From Hirundichthys speculiger (lineage: Eukaryota > Chordata > Actinopteri > Beloniformes > Exocoetidae), in the NCBI GenBank assembly GCA_018398805.1, contig JAGFBZ010000849.1, positions 558,001 to 622,000 on the forward strand: a DNA stretch of 64,000 bases, in the 5' to 3' direction. The notes beneath the pieces are model-generated. The model was not told the origin of the DNA. It did no database searches and saw only the letters and a program-made list of their open reading frames with translations. The translations under genes were made by a program, and so were the position numbers. Below are positions 48,961 through 61,854 of the stretch, piece by piece; the first letter of the stretch is position 1, and every line of letters starts with the position of its first letter.

Positions 48961-49920
48961 TGTAAATTTATCATTGTTATAAGACCATTTCACACTGCTT
49001 GAAGCGAAGAGAAGCAGTGTTTAATGAAGATAACAGTTCAACCAAACTTTTTTTTTTTTTTTCAGATCTGAAAGGATGCATCTCACTGTTGCATATGTAC
49101 TTATTCAGTAAACTTATGGAATGCATTATAATTAACAAGGTGGAAATATTTTCTATAGCCAAACAACATGTATGTCTTTGAAAGGCAATCCTTTATATAC
49201 AACGTGTTTTAGTTGTAACAGCTCTAGTTATACAGATGCGCTTTTTGGCCCGGTGTGCCATTGTATTATATACTTAATTCAATTTAAGAAAATTGACATT
49301 TTTATAGCAACATCAGTGTTGTATGTGTTTTAGCTACAATACAGGCTGTTACTTAGAGAATAATAGCCCAATGTTTACCTTGCCAGGAAAAAAAAGAGAA
49401 AAAAAAGGCAAAAATCAAGAAAAAAAAACTCCAAAAAGAAAGATTCCAAAAGGTGACAATCTTTAAGTAGCATTCTCTCTCCCTCTCTATACAATATATG
49501 TACACACTTTTATTTAATCATTACAGAACAGATAATCAAAAGAAAAAGAAAAGAACATTTAGCCATAACAGAATAGAAAAGCAAAATACTGAATATTTTA
49601 CTTTCCTTAGAAAATTAAAGTTAAAACATCTCAGAAAACAAACTGCTCACAGTGACAACTCGATCATTAGAACCCACACCGATTTTAAAGGCGCCATTCA
49701 AAATATTACTGGTCAACAGTGAACACAAACTGATATATATTTTTAAAAAAGAAAATAGCAACAGAGGTTTAAAGCACAAAAGAGGACGGGCTCTGCTCTG
49801 CGGGATTTTTCTTTCCTAAATGATGTTTCAGTTCAGGTCAATCCAGACCACTTCATGACATGGCCAGCACCAGGGAGCCCAGCGCTGCGACAGCAACGAC
49901 TCAGCTCTCCCTCTTCTTTT

Positions 49921-52900
49921 CTAGTCCACTTTCACCACACTGTAGATCTTATTTACAAACCAGAAGCATGCGAAGAAGCCAATTGTACCTGACAACAGAA
50001 GACAGAAAAGACAATTAGTCAAAAACGGTCTCAAAAGTAAATTTTTGGATTATTTTTTTTAATAAATGTATGTTTGATTCAGCTACAGTAAAAGAAATAA
50101 AACAAACAAGTGCACCAAAAAAAAAGTCTATCCACTAAAACACTGAACAAAAAAAAAAAAAAAAAATACAAAATCTCTAAGGCTGCAAAGAAATATTAAA
50201 GTACATGAACTTTGCCTGAGCTTTGCCATGTTGATCAGTCAAAATCCTGCATCAGTTCATCTGGATATCAAAGTCCCATCTGACTAAATGCAGATGACCC
50301 AAACCCAAATTAAGTAGTGATCAAAGTTGGGATTGAGGTGACAAATGCAGACAACAAATTAAAACGGTTAAAAAAGGAAATGAAAGGTTTAAGGATTATA
50401 TAGATCAAAACAGAAGCAAGGAGGAGACATAATCTTCTCCTTGAACCCCTGGATTACCTTGCTGTGATAATCAGTTGACATCTCATCCACTCACTACTTA
50501 TAGCTTAGTCTTTAGATTTTGTTAAATAGTACTGCTATGACAAGCACTGGTACAGGCTAACATTTATCTGGCCTAACGACAGTATAACACCAGAAAAAAT
50601 GTCATCTTCTGACATCATGGTGAGCCAAAATTTTGTGTAACATACAGGCTTAGGTGGGTATTCACCCATTATTTAGTACAACTTATGATATCCTCTTTCT
50701 GCACACATTCATAGTCTCGTTTGAGCTGACTGCAAGAAAGCTCAACAGCACCATGAAGATTTGCTACCATAAGAACGTGTCAATCTTTGTTGCTGAAAAA
50801 AGGCAACAGTGCTCCCTTTATCTCATCTTTGTGAGAATGTGTGTAGTACATTGATTTACACAACATGTGACGAAGAGCCAAATCTCAAATGTGAGCAGAG
50901 ATAAAACTGTAACAAAAGAGATGGAAACCTGAGTGCATTTAGACTTATCCGTGACAGTGAACTGAATGAGTTGGATATACCTTTTGATCTACAGAACAAA
51001 AGAACAAAGCATGGAATTCCTTTACCTAAATCTGGCTCTGACTTGTCAAACAGCAAACCGCAGGTAGTAAAACTGATCCAAAAAGTCTGCTTAACTAGAC
51101 CTGACAATGAGGCACATAATGGTCTAATTTCATTAAACTTCTGACAGACTCAGAAATTACAGCTCAGAAGGAAGCTTTGAAGACTAACACTCTTCGGGTT
51201 AACCTGACAAATCTGTACTGCCAGCGCAGAAATAAAAAGGCCAAGGTTCAGCTTTGACCGAATAAAAAGCAAATGTTGCACAACAGCGTGAACAACCTCC
51301 TTGTCTTACAAGTTGAGGAACAGGATCCTGGATCCTATTTCCACAGTTGAACTGATGTTAGCTGATGTTTGAGCAAACAAAAAATGAAAACGGCACAACC
51401 CCTTCTACTTCTTAAGTGTCTTCACTCGTCATAAACACTGCAGTGCAACCATTCCATTAACAATGTAAATGAAGGATGGATCCTTTTATTTTAGATCACC
51501 TTCCTAAAACTAAGATAGCTAATTTGTTAATAAGTAAAGGCCTCACCTGTGAAAAGGAAGAAGATGAGGACCATAATCATAGTATATCCAAAGTACAGAA
51601 TAGTACTGGCTGCTCCAATTATTTGCAGCTTTGAGAAGAAGTAGTGTACAGCATAGATGAATAGATAGACAGCTGTAAACCCGCTGGTCAGGAAGGAACG
51701 CCACCACCAATGGTAGTCCTTGAAATACAAGATAAGAAAATGACATATTAGATTCAAGCAAAAACATTATAACAAGTTTGATAACCGCATTTAAGGCTGC
51801 ATGTTCAGGTACCTCAGCACATAGATGGAAGTAGCACAGCAGTATTGTGGCCTCAGAGCAGGTGATGAGCAGAATGATGAAAACCAGGAACAGGAACCCA
51901 AACATGTAATACATTTGATGAGACCTAAAACACAATCACCCCAGATGAATATCCAGTTGTAAAGAAATGGTAAAAGCTGCCTCTCAGGTTATTTAAAGCA
52001 GGGTTTTCCTGTCAATCAGGAAAAATGGCATTCTTGTCTGCTTACCATATGCTGTTGAGAATAAAGAAAAGCTGGATGAAGATGCAACCAAAGGGCAGGA
52101 TCCCACCCATTACGATACCAGGGATAGGTTTTGTGAAGAAAGACTGCTCTGGAATTTGGCGCGGGATTTGGTTTGTTCTCACTGGTTGCTCAATTGCCTG
52201 CACCGGAGCAGAAAAATTCAATGGTAAGAAACATTACAATCTAAAGTGGAATAAATTACAAAATTATGGCCGCTAGCTCACAGGTTTCTTGAATCCAAAG
52301 TAGGCCCCAACAAAGGTGAGGGGCACAGAGATTCCAAACCACAGAGCCAAAATGGCCACCAAAGTGCCAAAGGGGATGGCTGCTGAGGAACCCTCCACCC
52401 AAAGGATCAAGTTCATGAGGAAGAAGTCTGCAAATACAATGCTAGGGAAGAAAGGTGGACAAAAGACAATGACACAGACAATGATAATAAGCATGTGTGT
52501 TGTATGAACATCCACTGTGCAAAGGTTGACTCCAATGCTCAAGAGCAGAAATGTAACTTAATGAGAAAATTAGGCAAGGGAACACACCCGGGGCACAACA
52601 GTGCAGTCAGCAAGACGTTTGTCTTCCACTTTTCACCTCCAAAAGCTGTTAACAAGACCAGATAAAAAAAAATAAAATCAATAAAAAAATTGAGAACATG
52701 AACACAGAAACAGTGACACAGCTTGCAATTATACACAGGGTTACAATTTCAGATGAAGTAGACTCACTTTTGTAAAGACGTGCAGACACGTAGCCAGCAG
52801 GCGTACCCAGCAAGACCCAGAGCACCACAGCACACGTCATCAGAGCCCCTCTGTTGGCAGGAGACAGGAAACCCAGACAGGCCAGGACTAGAATGGACAA

Positions 52901-55900
52901 ACAGTCGTCAGTTCAGTCATTCAGACACAAACATTTACACAGACAACTTCTAATACTTCTCACTGTTGTCCAGTAACTTCAGACTTTACAAGCTATATTT
53001 GTCTCAACAAATCTCGCTTCTTTATGAGTCTTATGGTCATTATGTAGTCGTTAAATCAATGTGGACCATGCAATTAAGAACTTATGAGGATATTTGGAAT
53101 TTAACTGTTTTAATGCCTTGCTCCAACTAAAACTGTACCATCAGTTCTACTTGAATATAGACATGCAACAGTTCTGCATGAACAACCCAAATCTTGACTG
53201 CCATTAAAACTAAAGAGACACTTTGACACATATGACACAATCATTTTTGTTATATTGACATTTACCTCTAATCTAAGTCACATCACAGCGTAAAAGTCAT
53301 CCTCTCAGAGATTCGCAACTTTTGTTTCAGGACTACTTTGACAACTTAATTACAAGTCAAAAGAGGGAGTGAATATGAATGTTGTCTAACTAGAACTAGA
53401 ACTAGAAACCCCCGAAGAAATGAGAGCAGCAGCAAGGAATTCTTTCACAGCCTTAGTGCTAGACACAATTATGATGTGAGTTTGCATATTCAGAACTTAC
53501 GGTCAAATTCAGTATGTGAAGAACATAATGTAAAATACTTCGTACATAGTGTAATGAAGGTCATGATGAAGATCTGCGTTCCCTGTCCAAGGAACACAGA
53601 GAGCAACATCCCTTTCCTGGGGGGACGGAAAACATCCCCGTGCACCTGCTTCCATCCTGACTCTTCTTGTGCATCTTCCTGTGGAACGAGAACGGCAAGG
53701 GATTTAAGGGAGGACATACATTTTTTAACTGTTAAAGAGTTTAAGCATTACCAGCCACCAATCAGTTCATGCTACTTTACAACCTGACACCTACAAACAA
53801 AGAAAATCAGGTGAAGACGTTTTAAAATTTGGTGTGGAAACTATTTAGTTCTTGGGAATAATCCATTTTGAGTAAATGTGTAATTTCTAAACATTTTAAC
53901 TCCTAGTTTTGTTTTGTTTTTTTGTTTTTTTTATAAATACATGTTTATCCACACCACATTTTATTCACATGTGCCTGGTTTCCACAATCATACACATCCC
54001 AGCACCTGATTTAATTGCCAGAAAAGGTTTTGTTCAAAATGGCTTCCACAAAGCTTACATATGGTAGAGAAGATTTTTCCTTGGTCGATGGAAACGTTAT
54101 CAAGTCTTTCTGTGAAATGTAACAAAACATTTATCATTTTGGATACCATGCACCCATTTTGCTGGGTGATATTTCACCCAACAGAGCCGAAGTATTCGCC
54201 ACATAACTGATCATAACTGATTACCACCAATGTCCCAATAAGCATCACTCCAATCATTTCAGCTCAAATTTAAAAGTTTAATCACTCAGCAGGAGAAGAG
54301 GAAATATTCAAAACCCCAGATTGCAATTGAATTTCTAAAACTGAAACAATAACTTGATTATGCATGGACAACCGTGAAGATGTTGGCTTATAAGAGTGAA
54401 TTCCAACTAATTTGAATTCTTCTTTTGCATGATGCAAAAATGCCACACTGCTGTTTGCTGTTCACCATCACAACATGACTCAACCTCTGCCTGTTCTTTT
54501 ATTTATTTATTTACACACACACACATACGTACGTGTGTGTGTGTGTGTTTGAAGTGCACACATATATTCACATATCTGTGTCTTTTATACGCATCAGATT
54601 CAGAGCTCAACAATGCTTTTACCTGGTCCACCTGATTGTATCTGGCTATGTCCTTGTGCAGGGTTCTCAGCATGATCATTGCAACCATTCCAGACAGGAA
54701 GAGCACAATGACCAAGGAATTCATGATGCTGTAAAACAAAGAAAACCTTGTTTAACTTTAACAAGAATTGAGAACGGGAGTTCTTTAGAGGGACGTTTTG
54801 TCTTGAAAAAGTTGCAAATATTTTCAGACCTGAACCACTGGATGTTGGTGTGAGGCATAGAGACCAGGATGTAGTCCCACCTAGAGGCCCACTTGATGGA
54901 ATTATTTTCCTGTAAGAAAAATTAATAGTTCATGTAACTTCAACTTTTTCAATGCACATGGAAACATAAATTACTTAAGACAGTTCAGACAGTCTGCCTA
55001 CCTCAAAAGAGACAGAGTATGTGTAAACTACTGACACATCACTGTCAAACTCTCCTGGGACCTCCATTGGGGTACCTCCATCACAATTTGGGCTTTTCTC
55101 ATCAGCATGTTTAATGCTGTTGTGCACAAAACACAACTCAATCACATCAGATCATAATTGAACCTCGTATTAATTTGTGATAGCCAGTTTTCATTCAGTT
55201 CGAACAGATTAAGGCATATTAGATCAAAATATAGTTTTCCCCTTTCCATCCACTACCAACCAACATTTACCTCTTTGGTTCAAGGGTGGCAGCAACCAGG
55301 CGAGCCCCTCTCCAATCCTCTGATGCTCCACTGTGGTAAGTGATCTTGATGTCCACATGGTTGAAAACGTAAAATGTGTTCTTCTTATTGAACTCAGACT
55401 GAGGGGAAAAAAAAATGAAGATGAGCAATGAATATGGCCTTACCACTTCACTTTGATAAAATATATTTAACTTTTTCCTATTCTATGTCTCAGATTCCAA
55501 GTCCATCTAAATGCATAACATTGATGGCTTTGCTTCAGTCCAAGAATCATTTATTGCTTTGAGGCACTTAGAAGGTGGATTGCACCAAAGTGAATATTTG
55601 ACGCAGTTAGTTGAGTTCCTTAGTTAGGGCTGTTTTATTTAATTTCATTTTATTTTTTAATGAATTGGAATTATATGAATTTTGTACCTGGTCTCTACTG
55701 GAATGACTTGGATTAATTCAGCTGGACTGAACTGGATTGTAGTTGATTGGACTGCATCAAACATGTTTAATTTCTCTGTAAAGTGCCTTTAGATCTCTTA
55801 GGTTGTGAAGTGGTGCTATACAAATAGCTAGAATTCGAGCTGAAATGGCTCAATTTTATTTATTTTTTCCCCCCAACAACATTGTTAGTAAAACAGGACA

Positions 55901-57927
55901 TGGACTAGAAATAATATTTAGATATTCTAAAACTACTATGCATACAAACAATGTAGGGGTATTTGGTAACTGGTAATGAAAAATTGTGAAATTTCAAGAC
56001 CTATAAGAATTACCTAATTTAAAAAATTCAACAATATAAGGATTTACATCCACAAATATCAATGATTATAGAATTAAGTCAATAATTAAAGATGACTTAG
56101 CTGTAATAACCCCCTCATTTATCAATACAGACTAATTATTGATAACTGGACCATTTCCTCTTTTTTTAAAAAGGCTACAACAAAAGATCTGAATCTTCTC
56201 AGCGCTGCTGAAATGATGTCTCATACTTGTTCACTAATAAACACCTCTTATCAGGCCTGCCATAGTGATGAACCAAGGCACTAATGAAATGTTGACACTA
56301 AACACTAATTCAACATTCTGTATTTTTTAATAACATTTCACGATAAGCAACCAATAGCATTATGTCTGAAATTTCATTACTAGAAGAATTCAAATGTTTT
56401 GTTCATTATCCACTGAGGTAATTTTTTTTCCCGAGGCAGATAGGCAAGACAGAAACCACAACTCACATTAATAACACAGGCATCTTTAGCTCTACCATCT
56501 GATGTGACAAGACAGCCAATGGGGAAGCCGGGGTTGCAGTACTTCTGACCATCTTCAACATCATAGCACCATGTGACTGGCATGTTGTCAATGATCCTGA
56601 AAGGGCAACAGGTCAGGCTCAATAAATCTTGTAAAAGATTGCAACATTTATAACTTGCTTTTGTCCCCATCCATTCTTTCAAACAAGTACTTCAGCCTAC
56701 AAACAGCTGAAACACGAACCAAAAAGGAACAATGGAGGACATCTTCAACTAACCAGTGATGTTGATAATTCAGCTGCATTCCCATCTTAAGAAAATCAAG
56801 TTTGGCTGTATCGTCTTTGCTGCCTTTCTTGTAGTTCTTTGTGCACACTGCCTTGCATTTAACATCTTGTTTAAAGTTGAACTGTAAAAGGTGGGCAAGT
56901 AGTTATGATGGTATGAACATTAAACAATAACACAATGAAGAAAAGCAATGCCATAGCCACTACACGGACACTCACCTTGTATGGTGAAGACTCAATTCGC
57001 TCACCAAATAACACCTGTCCAAGGTTCTCAGAAGGCCTTATCTCCTTGGCATCTTTGCAAAAGTCAAACCTTTAACAAATTTTCAAATTGTCATGCATAG
57101 TCAGAAGATGATGCTGAGCCAGCCAGATAACAGAAGATACAAAAAAAATGGCATTGAATAAGAGAAGCTGAATTAACTTACACATCATATTCATAAGGCA
57201 AAACTGACTCCACCGAGTCCAAGCGATTGACAAACAGCTGAATTTCTGTCTGTAAAGGAAACAGAATTTACTCTTCATATACAATGAAGCTGTTTCACGA
57301 GAGGACGATCCAGCTAGAACGGACTAAAAATCTGTCTGATCGCTAAAATGTTGAGATGCATAAAATCAATAAGCAGTTAAACTCTTCATATTAGAAGAGT
57401 AAGAGCATGGAGAGAAAGATCAATTTACTAGATCCATCACCCTAACTTTCCTTTTCAGCAGCAACATGGGTATAATGGATGCCATCATCAACCATCAGTC
57501 ACTACTTCAATCCGACTTGACATAGTCGCTCGATAAAAGAGATACATACTCAACCCAACGAAAAGTATATATGTTCCCTCAGTTATGACAATCAGTGCAA
57601 GAAATAAGAACATTTTGGAATGAATCTAAATAAAATGTCAATAGCCTTGTTTCCAGGTAATAGCCGGGGCCTAGAGGACGACTGGAAAGCTAACAATAGT
57701 AGGAAACAGAAGGAAATGAACAGTCCAATTCCAAAACAACAAACAAGCAAAAAACCAATAACACTGTAACATATATAAAATAAACATACCTGGCAATCCT
57801 CGCCACCATTACCTTCTTCACAAAAACTCACTGGGGCTAAACCCGGAAGGTAAAACGCCGAGCACGAACAGAAATACGCGACTAGCAAATAGAGCAGCCC
57901 GAAACCAAAGGGAAGGCGTCTCTTCAT
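49921..57927 (-). CDS. tm9sf2: Transmembrane 9 superfamily member 2 (nonaspanin)
   Basis: Complete gene of 17 coding exons, all GT-AG, on the minus strand: 57927-57790, 57249-57182, 57069-56976, 56881-56754, 56596-56467, 55398-55271, 55116-55002, 54909-54830, 54728-54623, 53678-53546, 52887-52768, 52645-52588, 52441-52282, 52197-52046, 51924-51813, 51718-51547, 49988-49921. They join in phase to 653 codons plus stop (human about 663). Residues 1-24 are a signal peptide; the mature protein starts [13 protein letters not shown] luminal domain follows ([19 protein letters not shown]), then nine membrane segments from about residue 296 ([14 protein letters not shown]). The C-terminus, KIYSVVKVD, is the KxD Golgi-retention signal. 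The family acts in endosome/Golgi membrane traffic and glycosylation. No defect was seen. Confidence 0.97.
54513..54548. repeat. (AC)n-(GT)n near-palindrome in tm9sf2 intron 9
   Basis: ACACACACACACATACGTACGT is followed by GTGTGTGTGTGT, so the tract is self-complementary around ACGTACGT with about one mismatch. It can extrude a cruciform or adopt Z-DNA. It lies between exons 10 and 9 in tm9sf2. Confidence 0.85.
55690..55845 (+). repeat. Retrotransposon-tail fragment in tm9sf2 intron 5
   Basis: Blocks CTGTAAAGTGCCTTTAGATC and GTGGTGCTATACAAATAG match the 3' tail shared by many fish LINE/SINE copies (consensus like TGTAAAGTGCCTTGAGAT and GGCGCTATATAAATAAA). It is preceded by repeated TGGATT/GGACTG units. 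It is a short, old fragment with undefined ends. Confidence 0.5.
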
Positions 57928-58145
57928 TTTACCACGTATAAGCCTTTTCCAAAACTATACGTACTTCTACTTAATACAATTGAAAAAAGATAGGTCCCTC
58001 TTGTAGCTAAAACTTTTATACACTCGTAGGTAGTTGATGGCTAAACCTTTCTAGTCGGGCTGCAGCGGTGAAGCTTGACTGTAGCATCGGTGACGTCCCA
58101 CTCTGTCCGGCTGTACGGAAGTCATGCGAATTCTACCGGAAGTCA
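57928..58145 (-). promoter_or_regulatory. tm9sf2 promoter and 5' UTR (inferred)
   Basis: Immediately upstream of the ATG. It contains a CRE-like TGACGTCC at 58091-58098 and two ETS-type sites, ACGGAAGT at 58115 and ACCGGAAGT at 58135-58143. There is no TATA box. This is typical of housekeeping genes. The start site is not fixed. Confidence 0.5.
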
Positions 58146-59064
58146 AACACTGCCTTTCAAAACAATAGTTCGTAAATTATATTTTCTTGCGTTTGTATGA
58201 TTTGTGAATTTGTAGTTGCTGTAATTATAACTATGATATAATTAGCCAGATCATATATATGATGTGGATACTTCTGGTGTGATTATGAACTTAAATAACC
58301 AGTTAACGTACCCACGTTTATCGTTTGCCATTTTATTTTGACAGGCGAGAAATAGAGTCAGTTTTTTGACACCGTGGACCTGACGTTGCCTTTCAGCCTC
58401 TATCAACAGCCTTGTTATTCATGAGAAAAAACATTTCTGGTCTTACCGGAATCGAATGAGAAACTAAATGTTTTTGGTGATAATGACTTAATAAAATATT
58501 ATTGTGGAGGGCTGAAGAAATTAGAGAGAGAAAAGAGTGCACATACTTTACAAGAACAACGATTAACGTTTGAGAATATACAGTATAGATAAAGAATGAC
58601 TAAACTTGAACGGGCACATATTTCCTACACCTAAAGAAGTAGACAAACGTGCTGAGCATCTCCTTTCATGTCTTAAAACCTGCTCAGTGTTCTGAATTCT
58701 TTTCGAGGGTGTATCTACTTTAAAAACAGTTGAGATGCCTGTCACTATAATTACATTTTTTGTTGAATGGACTGTTCTATCATTTTACGATTATGTAGTA
58801 TTTTTGGTTAGAACTCTGACTTTTCCTACAGTATTTAGTTTATAGAACTACTGTTATTGCCATTAAAGAGAAAACAGAAACAAAAAATTATTCCTGCTCT
58901 GCTCTTAATGAGCCACTTGATCCTTGTTCCTCAGAGTGAATGGTAAAAAGAAAAAATGGCAGCAGTTCTTTATTTCTTTTTCAGTTTTTTTAATTACTTT
59001 CAATTTACACAGAAATGTGAAATGAGAACCTTTCAATTTTAAGATGTCATATATTAGGACATAG
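58146..59064. other. Intergenic, no gene recognised
   Basis: AT-rich sequence with no gene or identifiable repeat. Confidence 0.5.
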
Positions 59065-59745
59065 TTCAATTCAGATTCAAAAATGGTTTATTAACCCACA
59101 AAGAGAACTTAAATATAGCAGTTAAGTCACTTCAAAGATACATTACAGATTATGGCTGTTATGGCTGTGGGCATGAAGGATCTCCTATTGCAGTCTGTGT
59201 TGCAGCAGATCTGAAGAAGACCTGACTGAAGACACTGCTGCTGAATCACTCTGTTGTGAAGAGAATACTCAGGGTTGTTGATGTTTTTATTTTATTTTAT
59301 GTAGTATCAGCTCCAGAGGCTCCAGAACAGAGCCAGGCTTCTTTATCACTTTGTTTAATTTCTTTAAGTCACTGGCTCTGATGCTGCTCCCCCAACAGAT
59401 TACTGCAGACAGGACTGCACTCTCCACAACAGACTTACAGAAGATATGCAACATCCTGCTGCAAACACTGAAGGGCCTTAGCTTCATCAGATAGTAAGGT
59501 CTACTTTGTCCCTTCTTGAAAATGAAAAATACTTTATAGGCTCTCTTGTACTCTTATAGGCAGCATCAGCTTTGCACCTCCAGTCCAGTCTGTTGTCCAG
59601 GTGAACACTGAGGTATTTATACTCCACCACCTTCACTACTTACCCCATGATGGAAATACTGTTTGACCTGTTCCTGGTTCTCCTAAAATCCACAATCATC
59701 TCCAAATCCACTTGATCGTCAGCAAGTGTGAGCACCTCTATTTTA
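59065..59745 (-). mobile_element. LINE reverse-transcriptase C-terminal region
   Basis: Read on the minus strand, the high-coordinate end starts with EVLTLADDQVDLEMIVDFRRT. It continues through VVEYKYLSVHLDNRLDW, RPFSVCSRMLHIFC and SAVICWGSSIRASDLKKLNK to VIKKPGSVL. This is the end of ORF2 in a common fish non-LTR retrotransposon. The copy carries frame breaks and stops before the normal ORF end. The 3' end near 59070 reads GGGTTAATAAACCATTT on the minus strand. It is 5'-truncated and inactive. Confidence 0.75.
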
Positions 59746-60289
59746 AAAAAAGAATTGTCACAACCCGGCTCAAAGGCCGTGGCAAGAGTGAGGGAGACAG
59801 CACAAGATAGTCTGTACCAACACTATATGTTTATTTTAAAAAACAAAACACCACCATCTGGTGTACAGGTGAAGGAGTCGTCACAGAATAAAAAGTAGTA
59901 GTCCCTTAACAGGTCTTAAAATTATCTAAATACAACCTCACATGACAGATTACACCACCTATTCATATTTTAAACAAAAACAAAGAGAAAATGCAGAAGC
60001 AATGTGACAAACTGTTTCCATGGGAATTTACAGCAAATGGGAAGTTGTAGCCAGGTACTGCTAATCAAATCCACTTTATTGTCAGGAAATGTGAGCACCT
60101 CTGTAAAAGCAGAGGTTAGGTGGATGTCCTCAGCATGTTCACCCTAAGGAGACTGTGCTGTGTTGGTACTGTCATTTTATTTTGTCATCATTTGACACAC
60201 AAGCTATGAGAATGACAAACTTATTTTTAAGGTTTCATAATCAAATTCTTCAATATTGGTGTCTTTTTTTTTTTTTTTTTGATATACCG
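59746..60289. other. Possible insertion between two copies of a LINE-like segment
   Basis: About 36 bp at 59704-59739 (AAATCCACTTGATCGTCAGC onward) recur at 60067-60102 with roughly seven differences. The DNA between begins TTGTCACAACCCGGCTC near 59755 and has a TGTGACA near 60003, its inverse. This could be an element with TGTCACA ends or a tandem duplication. Neither could be proven. Confidence 0.3.
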
Positions 60290-60365
60290 AAATATCCCAA
60301 TGGACTGGGGACCAGTCCAAGGGGGACCCCACTTTTCACCATTTGACAGCTGTGATAGGCTCCAC
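60290..60365 (+). mobile_element. L2-like fragment, plus orientation
   Basis: CAATGGACTGGGGACCAGTC, GGGGGACCCCACTTTTCACC and GACAGCTGTGATAGGCTCCA are consecutive blocks of the fish L2-like 3' region, opposite in orientation to the copies at 40582 and 61487. Only about 75 bp remain, next to a poly(T) run. Confidence 0.65.
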
Positions 60366-61477
60366 GTAGGTGGATAATCTGGAATGAGAAGCTTTGGCCA
60401 AACAGGCTGAAAAAAAGCAGTGGTCACTATGAATGACATGCTTTGTGGAGACAGGAAACCTTTACTGAGAGACAAAAGGCAATCAGCACACCAACCTACC
60501 TGTCTTCCTTAGTAGGAAGGCCAGAGGGACACCAGTGCTCACCAAAAGATTGATGAGAGCCTTTTGAGAATTTGTCAAAAGCCTGATTAAATCAGATTGC
60601 AAGAAGCACGATTTTCTGATCTGACAAAACAAAAACCGAGCCATTATGTCTATTCAATGCAGAGGGTGAATTCAGGACCTCAGCATCATTTGACTGTTAC
60701 CATCCCTTCAGTCAAACACAGTGACGGAAGCATCTTTCTGCAGGGATGAGTTTCTTTGACAGTTACTGGGAGAATAGAGAGAGAAACTAATAGATGAATG
60801 CAGAAAAATGTAAAGCAATTCTTGAATCAAAGGCTTCTCTGGTGCTTTGGATCTCAGGCTGGTGAAAAGGTTTTTATTTCAGCAGGAGAATTTAACCTGG
60901 CAAGAAAACACAGGAAGGGTTTCAGGAAAACTCTTAAAAAGACCGGCAGTACTGAGCCAGAGTCATTTTAAAAATTCACAAAAGCAAATGAACCAAGAAA
61001 AAAAGGGGAAAAAAACTCACTAAAAGAGCTCTGGCAGCCTGCAAATTGGTAAAAAAAAAAAAAAAAAAAGAAGAACTTAATTCTTTAAAAGGTGAGTCTG
61101 TAATATCAAAAAGTTTGGAACCCCTAAAAGTGTCTTAGCACTTTCTTTAGGCAACATGTCCTTTAAACTTCTTATTTTTCTTGCTCTAGTTCAAATTACC
61201 AGTGCAGGTGATGATGTAAGTACAATGTTTTGATGCGTGCTACTCACTGTTGGTCAGGTCACACGAGTGGAGACTCTCGTTACTAAACAGTCTAATGTTT
61301 GTGTGTGCGTGTGTCTGTCTATGTCTGTTTGAAAGAAAAAGAAAAATAAGTTCAACAGCTGAGCCTCGTTGCCACGTGTTGACTGATAGTGTACTAATTA
61401 AATCGATGCCAGAATTTAGTAAGGCCATAATCATCGTACGACAATAATCTTGTAAATGCCACAAAAACTAAATATCC
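60366..61477. other. Intergenic, no gene recognised
   Basis: An A-run at 61050-61069 and otherwise unique-looking DNA. No gene or RNA gene recognised. Confidence 0.5.
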
Positions 61478-61486
61478 ACAAGTTTT

Positions 61487-61845
61487 CCATCCATCCATTA
61501 TGTATCCCCGCTTAATCCTCTACAGGGCCTGCTGGAGCCTCTCCCAGCTCTCTTCGGGTGAAAGGCAGGGGTCCACCCTGGACAGGTCGCCAGTCGCAGG
61601 GCCACATGTAGACAAACAACCACACACACTCACAATCACTCCTATGGGCAATTTAGAACCACCAGTTAACCTAACATGCATGTCTTTGGACTGTGGGAGG
61701 AAACCAGAGTACCCTGGAGGAAACCCGCGCAAGCACAAGGAGAACATGCAAACTCCACACAGAAAGGGCCCAGCCGAGGTTCGAATCAGGAACCTTCTTG
61801 CTGTTAGGCAACTGTGCTAACCACCAAGCCACCGCGCTGCCCTCA
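61487..61845 (-). mobile_element. L2/Maui-like short insertion with 9-bp target duplication
   Basis: A 359-bp copy of the same family as 40582-40917, but less diverged. It has blocks such as CACCCTGGACAGGTCGCCAG, AACCTAACATGCATGTCTTT and GGAGAACATGCAAACTCCAC. It starts CCATCCATCCATT, the inverse of a GGATGG tail, so it is minus-oriented. ACAAGTTTT flanks it exactly on both sides (61478-61486 and 61846-61854), the mark of target-primed reverse transcription. Clean ends and low divergence suggest a relatively recent insertion. Confidence 0.85.
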
Positions 61846-61854
61846 ACAAGTTTT

